NCBI RefSeq assembly: GCF_041051975.1
Contig: NZ_CP163435.1
Span: forward strand, 1,674,001-1,738,000
Direction of reading: 5' to 3'
Length of the DNA stretch: 64,000 nucleotides
Source: Streptomyces sp. R21
GTDB lineage: Bacteria; Actinomycetota; Actinomycetes; Streptomycetales; Streptomycetaceae
Numbering within the stretch: position 1 is the first letter of the stretch; each line of letters starts with the position of its first letter. The notes below the pieces were generated by a model. That model saw only the letters and a program-made list of their open reading frames with translations. It ran no database searches and was not told the DNA's origin. A program made the position numbers and the translations under genes. This document shows positions 8,811 to 16,958 of the stretch, one piece after another.

Positions 8811-8833
8811 GTACGTATACGACGTAAATATAC
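8811..8833. promoter_or_regulatory. 23-bp palindromic operator, copy 2
   Basis: The core is GTATAC-GAC-GTAAAT with the same outer GTA and TAC, identical to copy 1 at 20 of 23 positions; the three changes are one in each half-site and one in the centre. It lies between the divergent methyltransferase and GT4 genes, over the expected transcription start of the latter. This position also argues that the GT4 gene starts at 8863, not at the ATG at 8809 that would precede the transcription start. Confidence 0.7.
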
Positions 8834-8862
8834 AACCTCCACCCCTCAGTGGTGAGCAGCAG

Positions 8863-10149
8863 ATGGCACAGCACAGCGTTCTCCACACCCCCGGCCGACC
8901 GGGCGTCGTCCCGGCCGACTGGCCGGCCCCGCCCCCGCGGGTGGCGCCGGGTGAGGCGCTGCCGCCGCAGCCGGCCCTGCCGAGGATCAAGGTCCTCCAT
9001 GTGATCACCCGCTTCTGGGCGGGTGCCGGCGGCAACACCCTGCTGTCGGCCGTCGGAATGGACGCCGCCCGGTATGAGGTGTGGGTCGCGGGAGTGCCGG
9101 GCGGTGACCTCTGGGACCGGGCGCGTGCCTCCGGGGTGCGTACGGTCGAGCTCCGGGGGTTCCGTCACACGCTCACTCCGGCGGACCTTCTCGTGCTGTG
9201 GCGGCTGGTCCGTCTCATCCGGCGCGAACGGTTCACCATCGTGCACACCCACTCGGCGAAGGGCGGCTTCCTCGGCCGCCTCGCGGCCCGGCTGTGCCAC
9301 ACCCCCGTCGTGGTGCACACCTTCCACGGCCTCAGCTTCCACACCCGTATGCCGCCGGGCAGGCGTGCCGCCTACCGCTGCCTGGAGCGGGCGACCCGGC
9401 GCTTCACCCACCGCTTCCTCGCCGTCGCACCCCGCGTCGCTCAGGAGGTCGTGGAGGAGCGTCTGGCTCCCCCCGGCAGCGTCCAGGTGGTGCCCTCGGC
9501 GGTGGACCTGAGCCGTATCCCCTTCGACTTCGACGTGGACGCCCGGCGCGCGCTCGGCGTTCCCGCCCGCGCCACCCTCGTCGGAACGGTGGGGCGCATC
9601 GACACCCAGAAGGCGCCCCTGGACTTCGTGCGGATGGCCGCCATGGTCCGTGCGGCGCGGCCGGACACGGCGTTCGTGATGGTCGGTGACGGCCCCCTCG
9701 CACCGGACGTCCGGCGGCTCGCCGCCGAACTCGGCGTCGAGGTGCGGCTCACCGGGTACCGGCTGGACGCCACCGAACTGGTGGCCGGGCTGGACGTCTT
9801 CGTGATCGCCTCGCTGTACGAGGGTCTGGGCCGCGCCCTCACCGAAGCACTGGCCGCCGCGCGCCCCGTCGCCGCGACGGCCGTGAACGGAGTCCCCGAC
9901 CTGGTCGAGCCCGGCGCCACGGGACTGCTCGTGTCCCCGGGCGATCCCGTCGGCCTGGCCCGAGCGGTCCTCTGGCTGCTCGACCACCCGGAGGAAGCCG
10001 CGGCCATGGGACGGCAGGGACGCGAGCGCGTTCGCGCGGCGTTCGCTCCGGAGGCCATGTGCGCCGCCGTCGACGACTGCTATCGCGGCCTGCTGGGTCT
10101 CCCCGCACATGCCTCACGCGGTTCGGAACGGAGAGCGACATGCGCCTGA
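8863..10149 (+). CDS. GT4 family glycosyltransferase
   Basis: A 428-residue GT-B retaining glycosyltransferase. N-terminal lobe: IKVLHVITRFWAGAGGNTLL, the HTHSAKGGFLGRLAAR loop and VVHTFHGLSFH. C-terminal lobe: LVGTVGRIDTQKAPLDFV near residue 245, FVMVGDGPL, and the E-x7-E site YEGLGRALTEALAAARPVAA near residue 325, followed by GVPDLVEPG-TGLLV. This is a typical WcaL/EpsF-like chain elongation enzyme. The start is placed after the operator; no strong ribosome site is visible. Its stop overlaps the UDP-glucose dehydrogenase start by 10 bp, placing it first in a four-gene operon. Confidence 0.85.
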   Translation: MAQHSVLHTPGRPGVVPADWPAPPPRVAPGEALPPQPALPRIKVLHVITRFWAGAGGNTLLSAVGMDAARYEVWVAGVPGGDLWDRARASGVRTVELRGFRHTLTPADLLVLWRLVRLIRRERFTIVHTHSAKGGFLGRLAARLCHTPVVVHTFHGLSFHTRMPPGRRAAYRCLERATRRFTHRFLAVAPRVAQEVVEERLAPPGSVQVVPSAVDLSRIPFDFDVDARRALGVPARATLVGTVGRIDTQKAPLDFVRMAAMVRAARPDTAFVMVGDGPLAPDVRRLAAELGVEVRLTGYRLDATELVAGLDVFVIASLYEGLGRALTEALAAARPVAATAVNGVPDLVEPGATGLLVSPGDPVGLARAVLWLLDHPEEAAAMGRQGRERVRAAFAPEAMCAAVDDCYRGLLGLPAHASRGSERRATCA

Positions 10150-11453
10150 CAGTCATCGGCACCGGATATGTGGGGACCGTCCACGCGGCCTGTATGGCGG
10201 ACATGGGGCACGAGGTCCTCGGCGTCGACATCGACGCGGAACGCGTCAGCGCCCTCAGCCGGGGCAGCCCGCCCTGCTACGAGCCCGGGCTGTCCGAGAT
10301 CCTCGTCAGAACCGTGGACTCGGGACGGCTGCGCTTCACCACCTCCATCAAGGAGGCCGCCAGATTCGGTGACACGCACTTCGTGTGCGTCGGCACCCCG
10401 CAGCTGCCCGCGTCGGGCGCCGCCGACCTGCGGTTCGTCGAAGAGGCCGTGGCCGGGCTGGCGGCCGGGCTGAGTGAGGGCGGCCTGGTCGTCGGCAAGT
10501 CCACGGTGCCGGTGGGGACGGCGGCGCGGCTCGCCGAGGGGCTGTGCGCCGCCGTTCCGGGGGCCGACCTCGCCTGGAACCCGGAGTTCCTCCGGGAGGG
10601 CTGCGCGGTCGAGGACACGCTGCGGCCGGAACGGCTGGTGGTGGGCGTCCGCTCGTCCGCCGCCGAGGCGCGGCTGCGCGCGGTCTACGCGCCCATGGTG
10701 AGTGCCGGAGTTCCCTTCATCAGCACCGACCTGGCCACCGCCGAACTGGTCAAGATGGCGTCGAACTCCTTCCTCGCGTCCAAGATCTCCTTCATCAACG
10801 CGATGTCCGAGATCTGCGAGGCGACCGGTGCCGATGTGCTCACGCTGGCCGAGGCGATCGGCCGGGACTCCCGCATCGGCCCGCATTTCCTCGCCCCCGG
10901 CCTGGGATTCGGCGGCAGCTGTCTGCCGAAGGACATCAGGGCCTTCACCGCCCGGGCCGAGGAACTCGGCAGGGGCGAGTCCGTCGCCTTCCTGCGGCAG
11001 ATCGACGAGATCAACACACGGCAGCGGCTGCGCGCCGTCGCCTGCGCGGAGCGGCTCCTCGGCGGCTCCTTCACCGATCGCAACGTCGCGGTCCTCGGAG
11101 CCGCCTTCAAGCCGTTCAGCGACGACATCCGCGACTCGCCGGCGCTGGCCGTCGCGGACGCCGCCCAACGCCGGGGCGCACAGGTCCGCGTGCACGATCC
11201 GGAGGCGGTCGACAACGCGCGTGCCGCCTTCCCCGCGCTCCAGTTCGCCCTGGACGTGACCAAGGCGTGCGAGCACGCCGATGTCGTACTGCATCTCACC
11301 GAATGGCCGCAGTACCGCGAGATCGACCCCGCGGCGCTCGCCACGGTGGTGCGTGCACCGAACATCCTCGATGCCCGCAACACCCTCGATCCGACGACGT
11401 GGCAAGCGGCCGGGTGGACCCTGCGCGCACTCGGCCGCCCGCGGCTCGGCTGA
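10140..11453 (+). CDS. ugd: UDP-glucose 6-dehydrogenase
   Basis: A 437-residue UDP-glucose/GDP-mannose dehydrogenase, full family length. It has the N-terminal Rossmann motif GTGYVGTVHAACMADMGHEV, VVGKSTVPVGTA, WNPEFLREGCAVEDTLRPER, the catalytic cysteine in GFGGSCLPKD near residue 262 and a second Rossmann-like domain (VLGAAFKPFSDDIRDSPAL). It oxidises UDP-glucose to UDP-glucuronate with two NAD. The next gene resembles UDP-glucuronate decarboxylase, so UDP-glucose is the likeliest substrate. The start has GGAG upstream and overlaps the preceding stop. Confidence 0.92.
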   Translation: MRLTVIGTGYVGTVHAACMADMGHEVLGVDIDAERVSALSRGSPPCYEPGLSEILVRTVDSGRLRFTTSIKEAARFGDTHFVCVGTPQLPASGAADLRFVEEAVAGLAAGLSEGGLVVGKSTVPVGTAARLAEGLCAAVPGADLAWNPEFLREGCAVEDTLRPERLVVGVRSSAAEARLRAVYAPMVSAGVPFISTDLATAELVKMASNSFLASKISFINAMSEICEATGADVLTLAEAIGRDSRIGPHFLAPGLGFGGSCLPKDIRAFTARAEELGRGESVAFLRQIDEINTRQRLRAVACAERLLGGSFTDRNVAVLGAAFKPFSDDIRDSPALAVADAAQRRGAQVRVHDPEAVDNARAAFPALQFALDVTKACEHADVVLHLTEWPQYREIDPAALATVVRAPNILDARNTLDPTTWQAAGWTLRALGRPRLG

Positions 11454-11467
11454 CCCGGGAGGCATCG

Positions 11468-12445
11468 ATGCGTGTGGTGGTGTCAGGTGGCAGCGGTTTC
11501 GTGGGATCGCATCTGTGCGAGGCCCTGATCCGCAGGGGCGACATGGTCTCCTGCCTCGACGACTTCTCCTCGGGCAGGCCGGAGAACATCGCCCACCTGT
11601 TGCGCGAGGCGCGGTTCCAGTGCACGCCGTGCGATGTCACGGAAGAGGTCAAGGTCTCCGGGAAGGTGGATGCCGTCATGCATCTCGCCAGTCCCGCATC
11701 GCCGTTCGACTACTACCGGCACCCCTTGGAAACGCTGGCGGTCGGCAGCCGGGGCACGGAGAACATGCTGCGCCTCGCCGTACGCAACGACGCGCGGTTC
11801 GTCCTCGCCTCGACCAGCGAGATCTACGGCGACCCACTGGAGCACCCACAGACCGAGGACTACTGGGGACACGTCAACCCCATCGGGCCACGCAGCGTCT
11901 ACGACGAGGCCAAGCGGTTCTCCGAGGCCCTCACGATGGCCTACCGGCGCAGCCTGAGCGCCGACATCGCCATCGCGCGGATCTTCAACACCTACGGCCC
12001 CCGGATGCGCCCGCACGACGGCCGGGTGGTCTCCAGCTTCATACGGCAGGCGCTCGACGGAGAGGCTCTGACGGTGTTCGGGGACGGCAGCCAGACCCGG
12101 AGTTTCTGCTACGTCGACGATCTGGTCCGCGGCCTCGTGGCACTGCTGGATTCGCCCCACCCGGGCCCGTTCAACCTGGGCAATCCGAAGGAGTGGACGG
12201 TACGGCAACTCGCCGAACTGGTCACGCTCGTGACGCATTCGAGCAGCGAACTCCGGTTCCTCCCGCTGCCGGTCGACGACCCGGCCCGCCGACGCCCGGT
12301 GATCACCCGGGCTCGGGAAAGTCTGGGCTGGAACCCTCAGGTGCCCCTGGAGGAAGGACTGCGGCACACCGTGGACTGGTTCGCGTCGCAGTCGCAGACA
12401 CTGGTGCGGCCGCCGGAGCGGTCCGCTGCGGGGCGACCGTCATGA
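11468..12445 (+). CDS. UDP-glucuronate decarboxylase-like (UXS) epimerase/dehydratase
   Basis: A 325-residue extended SDR with SGGSGFVGSHLCEALI, LDDFSSGRPENI, HLASPASPFDYYRHPLETL, STSEIYGDPLEHPQ, catalytic YDEAK, RIFNTYGPRM, the VSSFIRQAL block and GDGSQTRSFCYVDDLV. This combination is that of UXS/GATT-type decarboxylases, which convert UDP-glucuronate to UDP-xylose. It sits 14 bp after UDP-glucose dehydrogenase, the enzyme that supplies the substrate, and overlaps the next gene in ATGA. A GGGAGG ribosome site precedes the ATG. UDP-xylose as product is well supported by family and context but not proven. Confidence 0.85.
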   Translation: MRVVVSGGSGFVGSHLCEALIRRGDMVSCLDDFSSGRPENIAHLLREARFQCTPCDVTEEVKVSGKVDAVMHLASPASPFDYYRHPLETLAVGSRGTENMLRLAVRNDARFVLASTSEIYGDPLEHPQTEDYWGHVNPIGPRSVYDEAKRFSEALTMAYRRSLSADIAIARIFNTYGPRMRPHDGRVVSSFIRQALDGEALTVFGDGSQTRSFCYVDDLVRGLVALLDSPHPGPFNLGNPKEWTVRQLAELVTLVTHSSSELRFLPLPVDDPARRRPVITRARESLGWNPQVPLEEGLRHTVDWFASQSQTLVRPPERSAAGRPS

Positions 12446-13509
12446 AAGCACTCGTCCTGTGCGGCGGGGCCGGCAGCCGGCTCCGCCCGATCACCCACAC
12501 CTCGGCGAAGCAACTCGTGCCGGTCGCCAACAAACCGGTGCTCTTCTACGGCCTGGAGTCCATCGCCGCGGCCGGTGTCACCGAGACCGGGATCGTGGTC
12601 GGGGACACCGCGCAGGAGATCCGGCGGGCGGTCGGCGACGGTTCCGCGTTCGGGCTCGAGGTCACCTATCTGCCGCAGGACGCTCCCCTCGGGCTCGCCC
12701 ATGCCGTCCTGATCGCCCGGGACTTCCTCGGCGACGACGACTTCGTGATGTACCTCGGCGACAACTTCATCGTCGGCGGCATCTCCGGCCTGGTCGACGA
12801 TTTCCGCACCGAGCGGCCCGACGCCCGGATCCTGCTGACCCATGTCCCCGAGCCCACCGCCTTCGGTGTCGCCGAACTCGACGACACGGGCCGGGTGGTG
12901 AGCCTGGAGGAGAAACCTCAGGTGCCCAGGAGCGATCTCGCCCTGGTCGGTGTCTATCTCTTCACCCCCGCCGTCCACGAGGCCGTGCGCTCCATCCAGC
13001 CGTCCCGGCGCGGGGAGCTGGAGATCACGGACGCCATCCAGTGGCTCCTCGACCAGGGCCGGGACGTACGGGCCACGACGATCTCGGGGTACTGGAAGGA
13101 CACCGGCAACGTCACCGACATGCTGGAGGTCAACCGGACCGTCCTGGAGACGCTCGAACCCCGCGTCGAGGGCGATGTGGACGCGTCCAGCGAGATCATC
13201 GGCCGGGTCCGCATCGAGGCCGGCGCCAAGGTCTTCCGCAGCCGTGTCGTGGGCCCGGCGGTCATCGGCGCCGGCACCGTGATCGCCGACTCCTGCATCG
13301 GCCCGTTCTCCTCGATCGCCGAGGACTGCCGCATCGAGGGCAGCGAGATCGAGTACTCCATCGTGCTGCGCCGGGCGACCGTCGCCGGGGTCAGCCGGAT
13401 CGAGGAGTCGCTGATCGGCCACAGCGTCGAGGTCACCCCGGCCCCCAGCACCCCCGCCGTGCACCGGCTCGTGCTCGGCGACCACAGCAGAGTGCAGATC
13501 GCGTCATGA
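12442..13509 (+). CDS. Glucose-1-phosphate thymidylyltransferase, long form
   Basis: A 355-residue nucleotidyltransferase. The N-terminal 240 residues are RmlA-like: LCGGAGSRLRPITHTSAKQL, the MYLGDNFI metal-binding region, EKP-QVPRSDLALVGVY. A left-handed beta-helix tail follows (IGRVRIEAGAKVF, VIGAGTVIADSCIGPF, IEYSIVLRR), as in the long forms found in antibiotic and polysaccharide loci. It makes dTDP-glucose (or another NDP-glucose) from glucose 1-phosphate. No rmlB, rmlC or rmlD is present in the window, so any dTDP-deoxysugar would need enzymes from elsewhere. Translation is coupled to the upstream gene by ATGA. Confidence 0.88.
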   Translation: MKALVLCGGAGSRLRPITHTSAKQLVPVANKPVLFYGLESIAAAGVTETGIVVGDTAQEIRRAVGDGSAFGLEVTYLPQDAPLGLAHAVLIARDFLGDDDFVMYLGDNFIVGGISGLVDDFRTERPDARILLTHVPEPTAFGVAELDDTGRVVSLEEKPQVPRSDLALVGVYLFTPAVHEAVRSIQPSRRGELEITDAIQWLLDQGRDVRATTISGYWKDTGNVTDMLEVNRTVLETLEPRVEGDVDASSEIIGRVRIEAGAKVFRSRVVGPAVIGAGTVIADSCIGPFSSIAEDCRIEGSEIEYSIVLRRATVAGVSRIEESLIGHSVEVTPAPSTPAVHRLVLGDHSRVQIAS

Positions 13510-13515
13510 CGACGG

Positions 13516-15384
13516 TCACCCTGAGGCCTGCCTTCGCCGCGCCTCGTTGCGCGTGCCGTGCAGCGCGAACGCGGTGTTGACGAGCCCCACATGGCTGAAC
13601 GCCTGGGGTGTGTTGCCCAGTTGGCGCCGGGCGACCGGATCCCACTCCTCCGAGAGCAGGCCGACGTCGTTGCGCGCGTCCAGCACGCGCGCGAACACGG
13701 CATCCGCCTCCTCCCTGCGGCCGGCCGCGGCGAGGGCGTCCGCGAACCAGAAGGAGCAGGCGAGAAAGACCCCCTCGGGGCCCTTCAGTCCGTCCACTTC
13801 GTGCGCGGCGAACGGGTCGATCTCCCCGGGTCCGCCGCCGTCGGCTTCGGCGTAGCGCCGCAGGAAGCCCTCGTGGCCGAGTGTTCCGGCCACGGCCGCC
13901 AGGGTGCCGAGAACCCGCGGGTCGTCGGGCGGAAGGAAACCGAGCCTCGGCAGCAGCAGCGCGGACGCGTCGATCCGGTGGGAGCCGTACGACTGTACGA
14001 AGCTGCGCTGCTCGGCGTCCCAGCCCTCGCGGCACACCTCGTCATGGATCTCCTGACGCATGGCCCGCCAGCGCTCGGCCGAACTCCGCAGTCCCGCGAT
14101 CCGTGCCATCCGCAGCGCACGGTCCGCGGCTACCCACGACATGACCCGGGAGTGCACGAAGTGCCGTGGCGGGCCGCGCACTTCCCAGAGTCCGGCGTCC
14201 GGTTCCCGCCAGTGCTTCTCCAGATAGTCCATGAGCGAGGCGACGACCCGCCACATGTGGCGGTCGATGGGCACGCCCGCGCGCACCGCGGAGTACACGG
14301 TGTTGAGCACTTCGCCGTAGACGTCGAGTTGGAGCTGACCACCGGCGGCGTTGCCGAAGCGGACGGGGCGCGAGTCCTCGTATCCGTCGAGCCAGAAGGC
14401 CTCCGTCTCGGGCAGCCACCGCTGGCCCGCCACCCCGTACAGCGGCTGGAGGTCGTCGGGTTGGCCGGCCACGGCGCGCACCAGCCAGTTCCGCCAGGCG
14501 ACGGCCTCCTCGCGGTAGCCGGTGCGCAGCAGACAGGAGAGCGTGAAGGTGGAGTCGCGCAGCCAGCAGAACCGGTAATCCCAGTTCCGTTCTCCGCCGA
14601 GGCATTCAGGCAGCGATGAGGTGACCGCGGCGACCATTCCGCCGGTGGGCGCGTAGATCAGTGCCTTCAAAGTGATGAGGGATCGGACCACCGCTTCCCG
14701 CCACGGACCCTGATAACTGCACCTCCCCGTCCATGTGCGCCAGAATTCCTGTGTCTCGTCCAGGAGTTCCATGCTGTCGGCGCCCGGCTTCGACGGAATG
14801 TGCGACGGGCTCCAGTCGAGCACAAAAGAGATCCGCTCCCCGGCGGAGAGCGAGAAAAGCGTGCGGGTGCAGTGATTGCTCACGGAGATACTCACGTCGT
14901 CACGGTCATAGCGGAGAAACACGGAGTCGGGTCCGCCGACTGCGGCCACGGTGCGCGCGTCCACGGTCCGGGTCCACGGCACGACCCGCCCGTTGTCGAA
15001 GCGCAGCCTCAACTCCCCGCACATCTCGACGCGTCCGGCCAGCCCTTCCACCATGCGTACGAGTCGTGGCGCCCCCTCGCGGGGAGGCATGAAGTCGGTC
15101 ACGCGCACGGCTCCGCCGTCCGTCGTCCAGACGGTGTCCAGGACGAGCGTGTCACCGCGGTAGGCGCGTCGGTCGCACCGTCGTGGGCCGGCGGATCGCG
15201 CTTCCGCGCAGTCGGCCGGGGCGATCCGCCACCGGCCGTTGTTCTCGTCGCCGAGGAGTGCGGCGAAACAGGCGGGGGAATCGAAGCGTGGCAGGCACAT
15301 CCAGTCGATGGCGCCGTCGCTGCCGACCAGAGCCGCCGTCTCAAGGTCTCCGATCAGGGCGTAGTCCTCGATTCGCCCAGCCAT
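13516..15384 (-). CDS. GH15 glycoside hydrolase (glucoamylase/trehalase-like)
   Basis: About 622 residues, the usual length of bacterial GH15 proteins without a signal peptide. The N-terminal beta domain has IGDLETAALVGSDGAIDWMC and PRFDSPACFAALLG. The alpha/alpha barrel has NWDYRFCWLRDSTFTL, QLQLDVYGEVL and, near the end, LLSEEWDPVARRQLGNTPQ-FSH, which are the conserved family blocks. It hydrolyses alpha-linked glucosides or trehalose in the cytoplasm; in this locus it might trim or recycle glucan, or it may be only a neighbour. The ATG at 15384 fits the family N-terminus but has no ribosome site; an in-frame GTG at 15438 is an alternative. Its 3' end is 6 bp from the convergent nucleotidyltransferase. 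Confidence 0.85.
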   Translation of the reverse strand: MAGRIEDYALIGDLETAALVGSDGAIDWMCLPRFDSPACFAALLGDENNGRWRIAPADCAEARSAGPRRCDRRAYRGDTLVLDTVWTTDGGAVRVTDFMPPREGAPRLVRMVEGLAGRVEMCGELRLRFDNGRVVPWTRTVDARTVAAVGGPDSVFLRYDRDDVSISVSNHCTRTLFSLSAGERISFVLDWSPSHIPSKPGADSMELLDETQEFWRTWTGRCSYQGPWREAVVRSLITLKALIYAPTGGMVAAVTSSLPECLGGERNWDYRFCWLRDSTFTLSCLLRTGYREEAVAWRNWLVRAVAGQPDDLQPLYGVAGQRWLPETEAFWLDGYEDSRPVRFGNAAGGQLQLDVYGEVLNTVYSAVRAGVPIDRHMWRVVASLMDYLEKHWREPDAGLWEVRGPPRHFVHSRVMSWVAADRALRMARIAGLRSSAERWRAMRQEIHDEVCREGWDAEQRSFVQSYGSHRIDASALLLPRLGFLPPDDPRVLGTLAAVAGTLGHEGFLRRYAEADGGGPGEIDPFAAHEVDGLKGPEGVFLACSFWFADALAAAGRREEADAVFARVLDARNDVGLLSEEWDPVARRQLGNTPQAFSHVGLVNTAFALHGTRNEARRRQASG

Positions 15385-15469
15385 AAAGCGAATTTTAGTT
15401 GCATAGTCCTCCACGCTCGAACGCACGACTTGGAGCACGTGGCGAGAACACCGAAGGGGAGGTTATAAA

Positions 15470-15498
15470 TTGACGGGCCGCTCATGCTGTGTTAAGGC
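15470..15498 (+). promoter_or_regulatory. Putative promoter upstream of the Arg-rich ORF and glycosyltransferase
   Basis: TTGACG, 17 bp, TAAGGC. It lies in an unusually A+T-rich stretch (a TTATAAATTGAC run) between two divergent genes, and a 16-bp inverted repeat follows at the expected start of transcription. Confidence 0.45.
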
Positions 15499-15505
15499 TG
15501 AAATG

Positions 15506-15521
15506 GAACAGTTCTCTGTTC
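15506..15521. promoter_or_regulatory. Inverted repeat GAACAG-N4-CTGTTC, possible operator
   Basis: A perfect 6-bp inverted repeat with a 4-bp spacer (TTCT), just downstream of a plausible promoter and 14 bp before the start of the Arg-rich ORF. Position suggests a repressor site. The spacing does not match the SOS box of Gram-positive bacteria. Confidence 0.4.
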
Positions 15522-15535
15522 AGCAGGGTGGATCC

Positions 15536-15868
15536 ATGTCTCTTCCGCCGAGCAGCCGGTCCCCGGCACGGACGATCACGCACCCGCTGCGGCGCGCGAC
15601 GGATCGGCCTGCCACCACCGGCCCTCGGCGACCCGCGTATGTCCGCTCGCCCTCTCCCCGTGCCGCACACCCCTTGCGCCGCGCCTCGGACCGTGTCGCG
15701 CTCGCCCCGGTGCGCCGGGCCGCGCCGCACCGGGCCCGCGGCATCGCACGGCGCAGGCGTTCCCGTACGGCCTCCTCCCGCACGGTCGGCAGTTGCCGCA
15801 CGGGCGATTCGGAAGACGGAGCCGGCGACCAGGACGCACCACCCGTCGGAGGCCGCGATGGCCGCTGA
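15536..15868 (+). CDS. Small Arg-rich protein of unknown function, possible
   Basis: A 110-residue, strongly basic reading frame with two copies of a nine-residue repeat, HPLRRATDR and HPLRRASDR, about 30 residues apart. I recognise no family. Support for its being translated: an AGGGTGG ribosome site before the ATG, higher G+C at third positions than in the frame of the following gene, a promoter and inverted repeat just upstream, and an 11-bp overlap of its stop with the start of the glycosyltransferase gene, which would couple the two. It has no signal peptide or membrane segment. It could also be an untranslated leader. Confidence 0.45.
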   Translation: MSLPPSSRSPARTITHPLRRATDRPATTGPRRPAYVRSPSPRAAHPLRRASDRVALAPVRRAAPHRARGIARRRRSRTASSRTVGSCRTGDSEDGAGDQDAPPVGGRDGR

Positions 15869-16958
15869 CGGACATGCCCCCCGCGTGCTGCTGCTCACCA
15901 GCGGCCCCCTGGACGTCCAGGACGGAGCCGAGGCCGAGCTGGCCATGGCGCTCGCCCGGACGATGCCGGAGGTCGAGTACTGGTGGGTCCGGCGGTGGCC
16001 GGGGCGCAAGCGGCCCGACGTCGCCTCGCTCGGGCGCTCGGTGCCGATCATGTCGCGGGCCGGCGCAGGCGCCCTGCCGGAACAGCTCCAGGTGGCGGCC
16101 GCCGGCGCGTGGATGGCGCGGCGGGTCGATCTGGTGCACGCCGTGCTGACGATCGGCCCCGGCTTCCCGGCGTTCTCCCGGCGCTGGCCCCCGCTGATCC
16201 GCGGCCGGCCGGTTCTGCACACTGTGCCCGGCATCACGGACCCGGCCCTGCTCGCACGGTGCCGGCCGCTCGGCCCCACCGTGGCCCTCTCCGAGGTGAC
16301 GGCGCGGGCGCTCGGCTCGGCGGGCTTCGGCGATGTGCGGGTCATCGGCCCCACGATCCGGCTGGACCAGTGGCCGCTGCGGCCACGGCCGGTCCGGGAT
16401 CCGCCGATCATCCTGGCCACGGGCCGTCATGATCCGGACGGCGGCGCCCACGAGGCCATCGCCTGCGCGGCGGTAGCCGCCCGCGCGGGAGCCCGTTTCC
16501 AGCTCATCCTTGCCGTCCAGGGACGCTCGGGACAGGACGTACGTCCCCTTGAGCGGGCGCTGCACGCTCGGGCCGCACAGGAGGGACTGCACGCCACGGA
16601 GGTGCTGGGCCGCGTCGAGAACCTGCCCCGGCTGCTGGCGGTCTCGGACGTCGTGCTGCACCTCCCCCGGGCCCTCGGCGGCGGGCCGGACGTGCCCTCG
16701 ATCGTCCTCAAGGCGCTCGCGACCGGGCGTCCCGTCATCCTGAGCGACCTCCCCCAGTTCGCTCCGCTGAAGGACACCGTGCTGCGCGCTCCGGCGCAGG
16801 ACGCCAACCGCTCCGGCCATCTGCTGCTGGAGCTCCTGGACCGGCCCTGGTGGTGGGAGAAGCTCACCGAGCGCGGCCGCGTGACGGTCGAGGAGCGCTT
16901 CGGTCCCCGTCGGTTCAGGTCGCAGTACGCGGAGCTGTACCGGCGCCTCCTGGGCTGA
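15858..16958 (+). CDS. GT-B glycosyltransferase
   Basis: A 366-residue protein. The N-terminal lobe has VLLLTSGPLDVQDGAEAELAM and the RPVLHTVPGITDPAL region. The C-terminal lobe starts with IILATGRHDPDGGAHEAI near residue 185 and has DVVLHLPRALGGGPDVPSIV and LKALATGRPVILSDLPQFAP, the positions that bind the donor in GT4-like enzymes. The ATG is fixed by GGAGG 6 nt upstream; longer in-frame extensions fall in a region of poor codon bias. The last 44 bp overlap the convergent methyltransferase gene. Donor and acceptor are unknown. Confidence 0.8.
   Translation: MAADGHAPRVLLLTSGPLDVQDGAEAELAMALARTMPEVEYWWVRRWPGRKRPDVASLGRSVPIMSRAGAGALPEQLQVAAAGAWMARRVDLVHAVLTIGPGFPAFSRRWPPLIRGRPVLHTVPGITDPALLARCRPLGPTVALSEVTARALGSAGFGDVRVIGPTIRLDQWPLRPRPVRDPPIILATGRHDPDGGAHEAIACAAVAARAGARFQLILAVQGRSGQDVRPLERALHARAAQEGLHATEVLGRVENLPRLLAVSDVVLHLPRALGGGPDVPSIVLKALATGRPVILSDLPQFAPLKDTVLRAPAQDANRSGHLLLELLDRPWWWEKLTERGRVTVEERFGPRRFRSQYAELYRRLLG

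Noticed and set aside
3958..8862. Similar peptides YVYEVNI and YVYDVNI at the apparent starts of two glycosyltransferase frames
   Set aside because: They are translations of the two operator copies, not a shared N-terminal domain; the genes start downstream of the sites.
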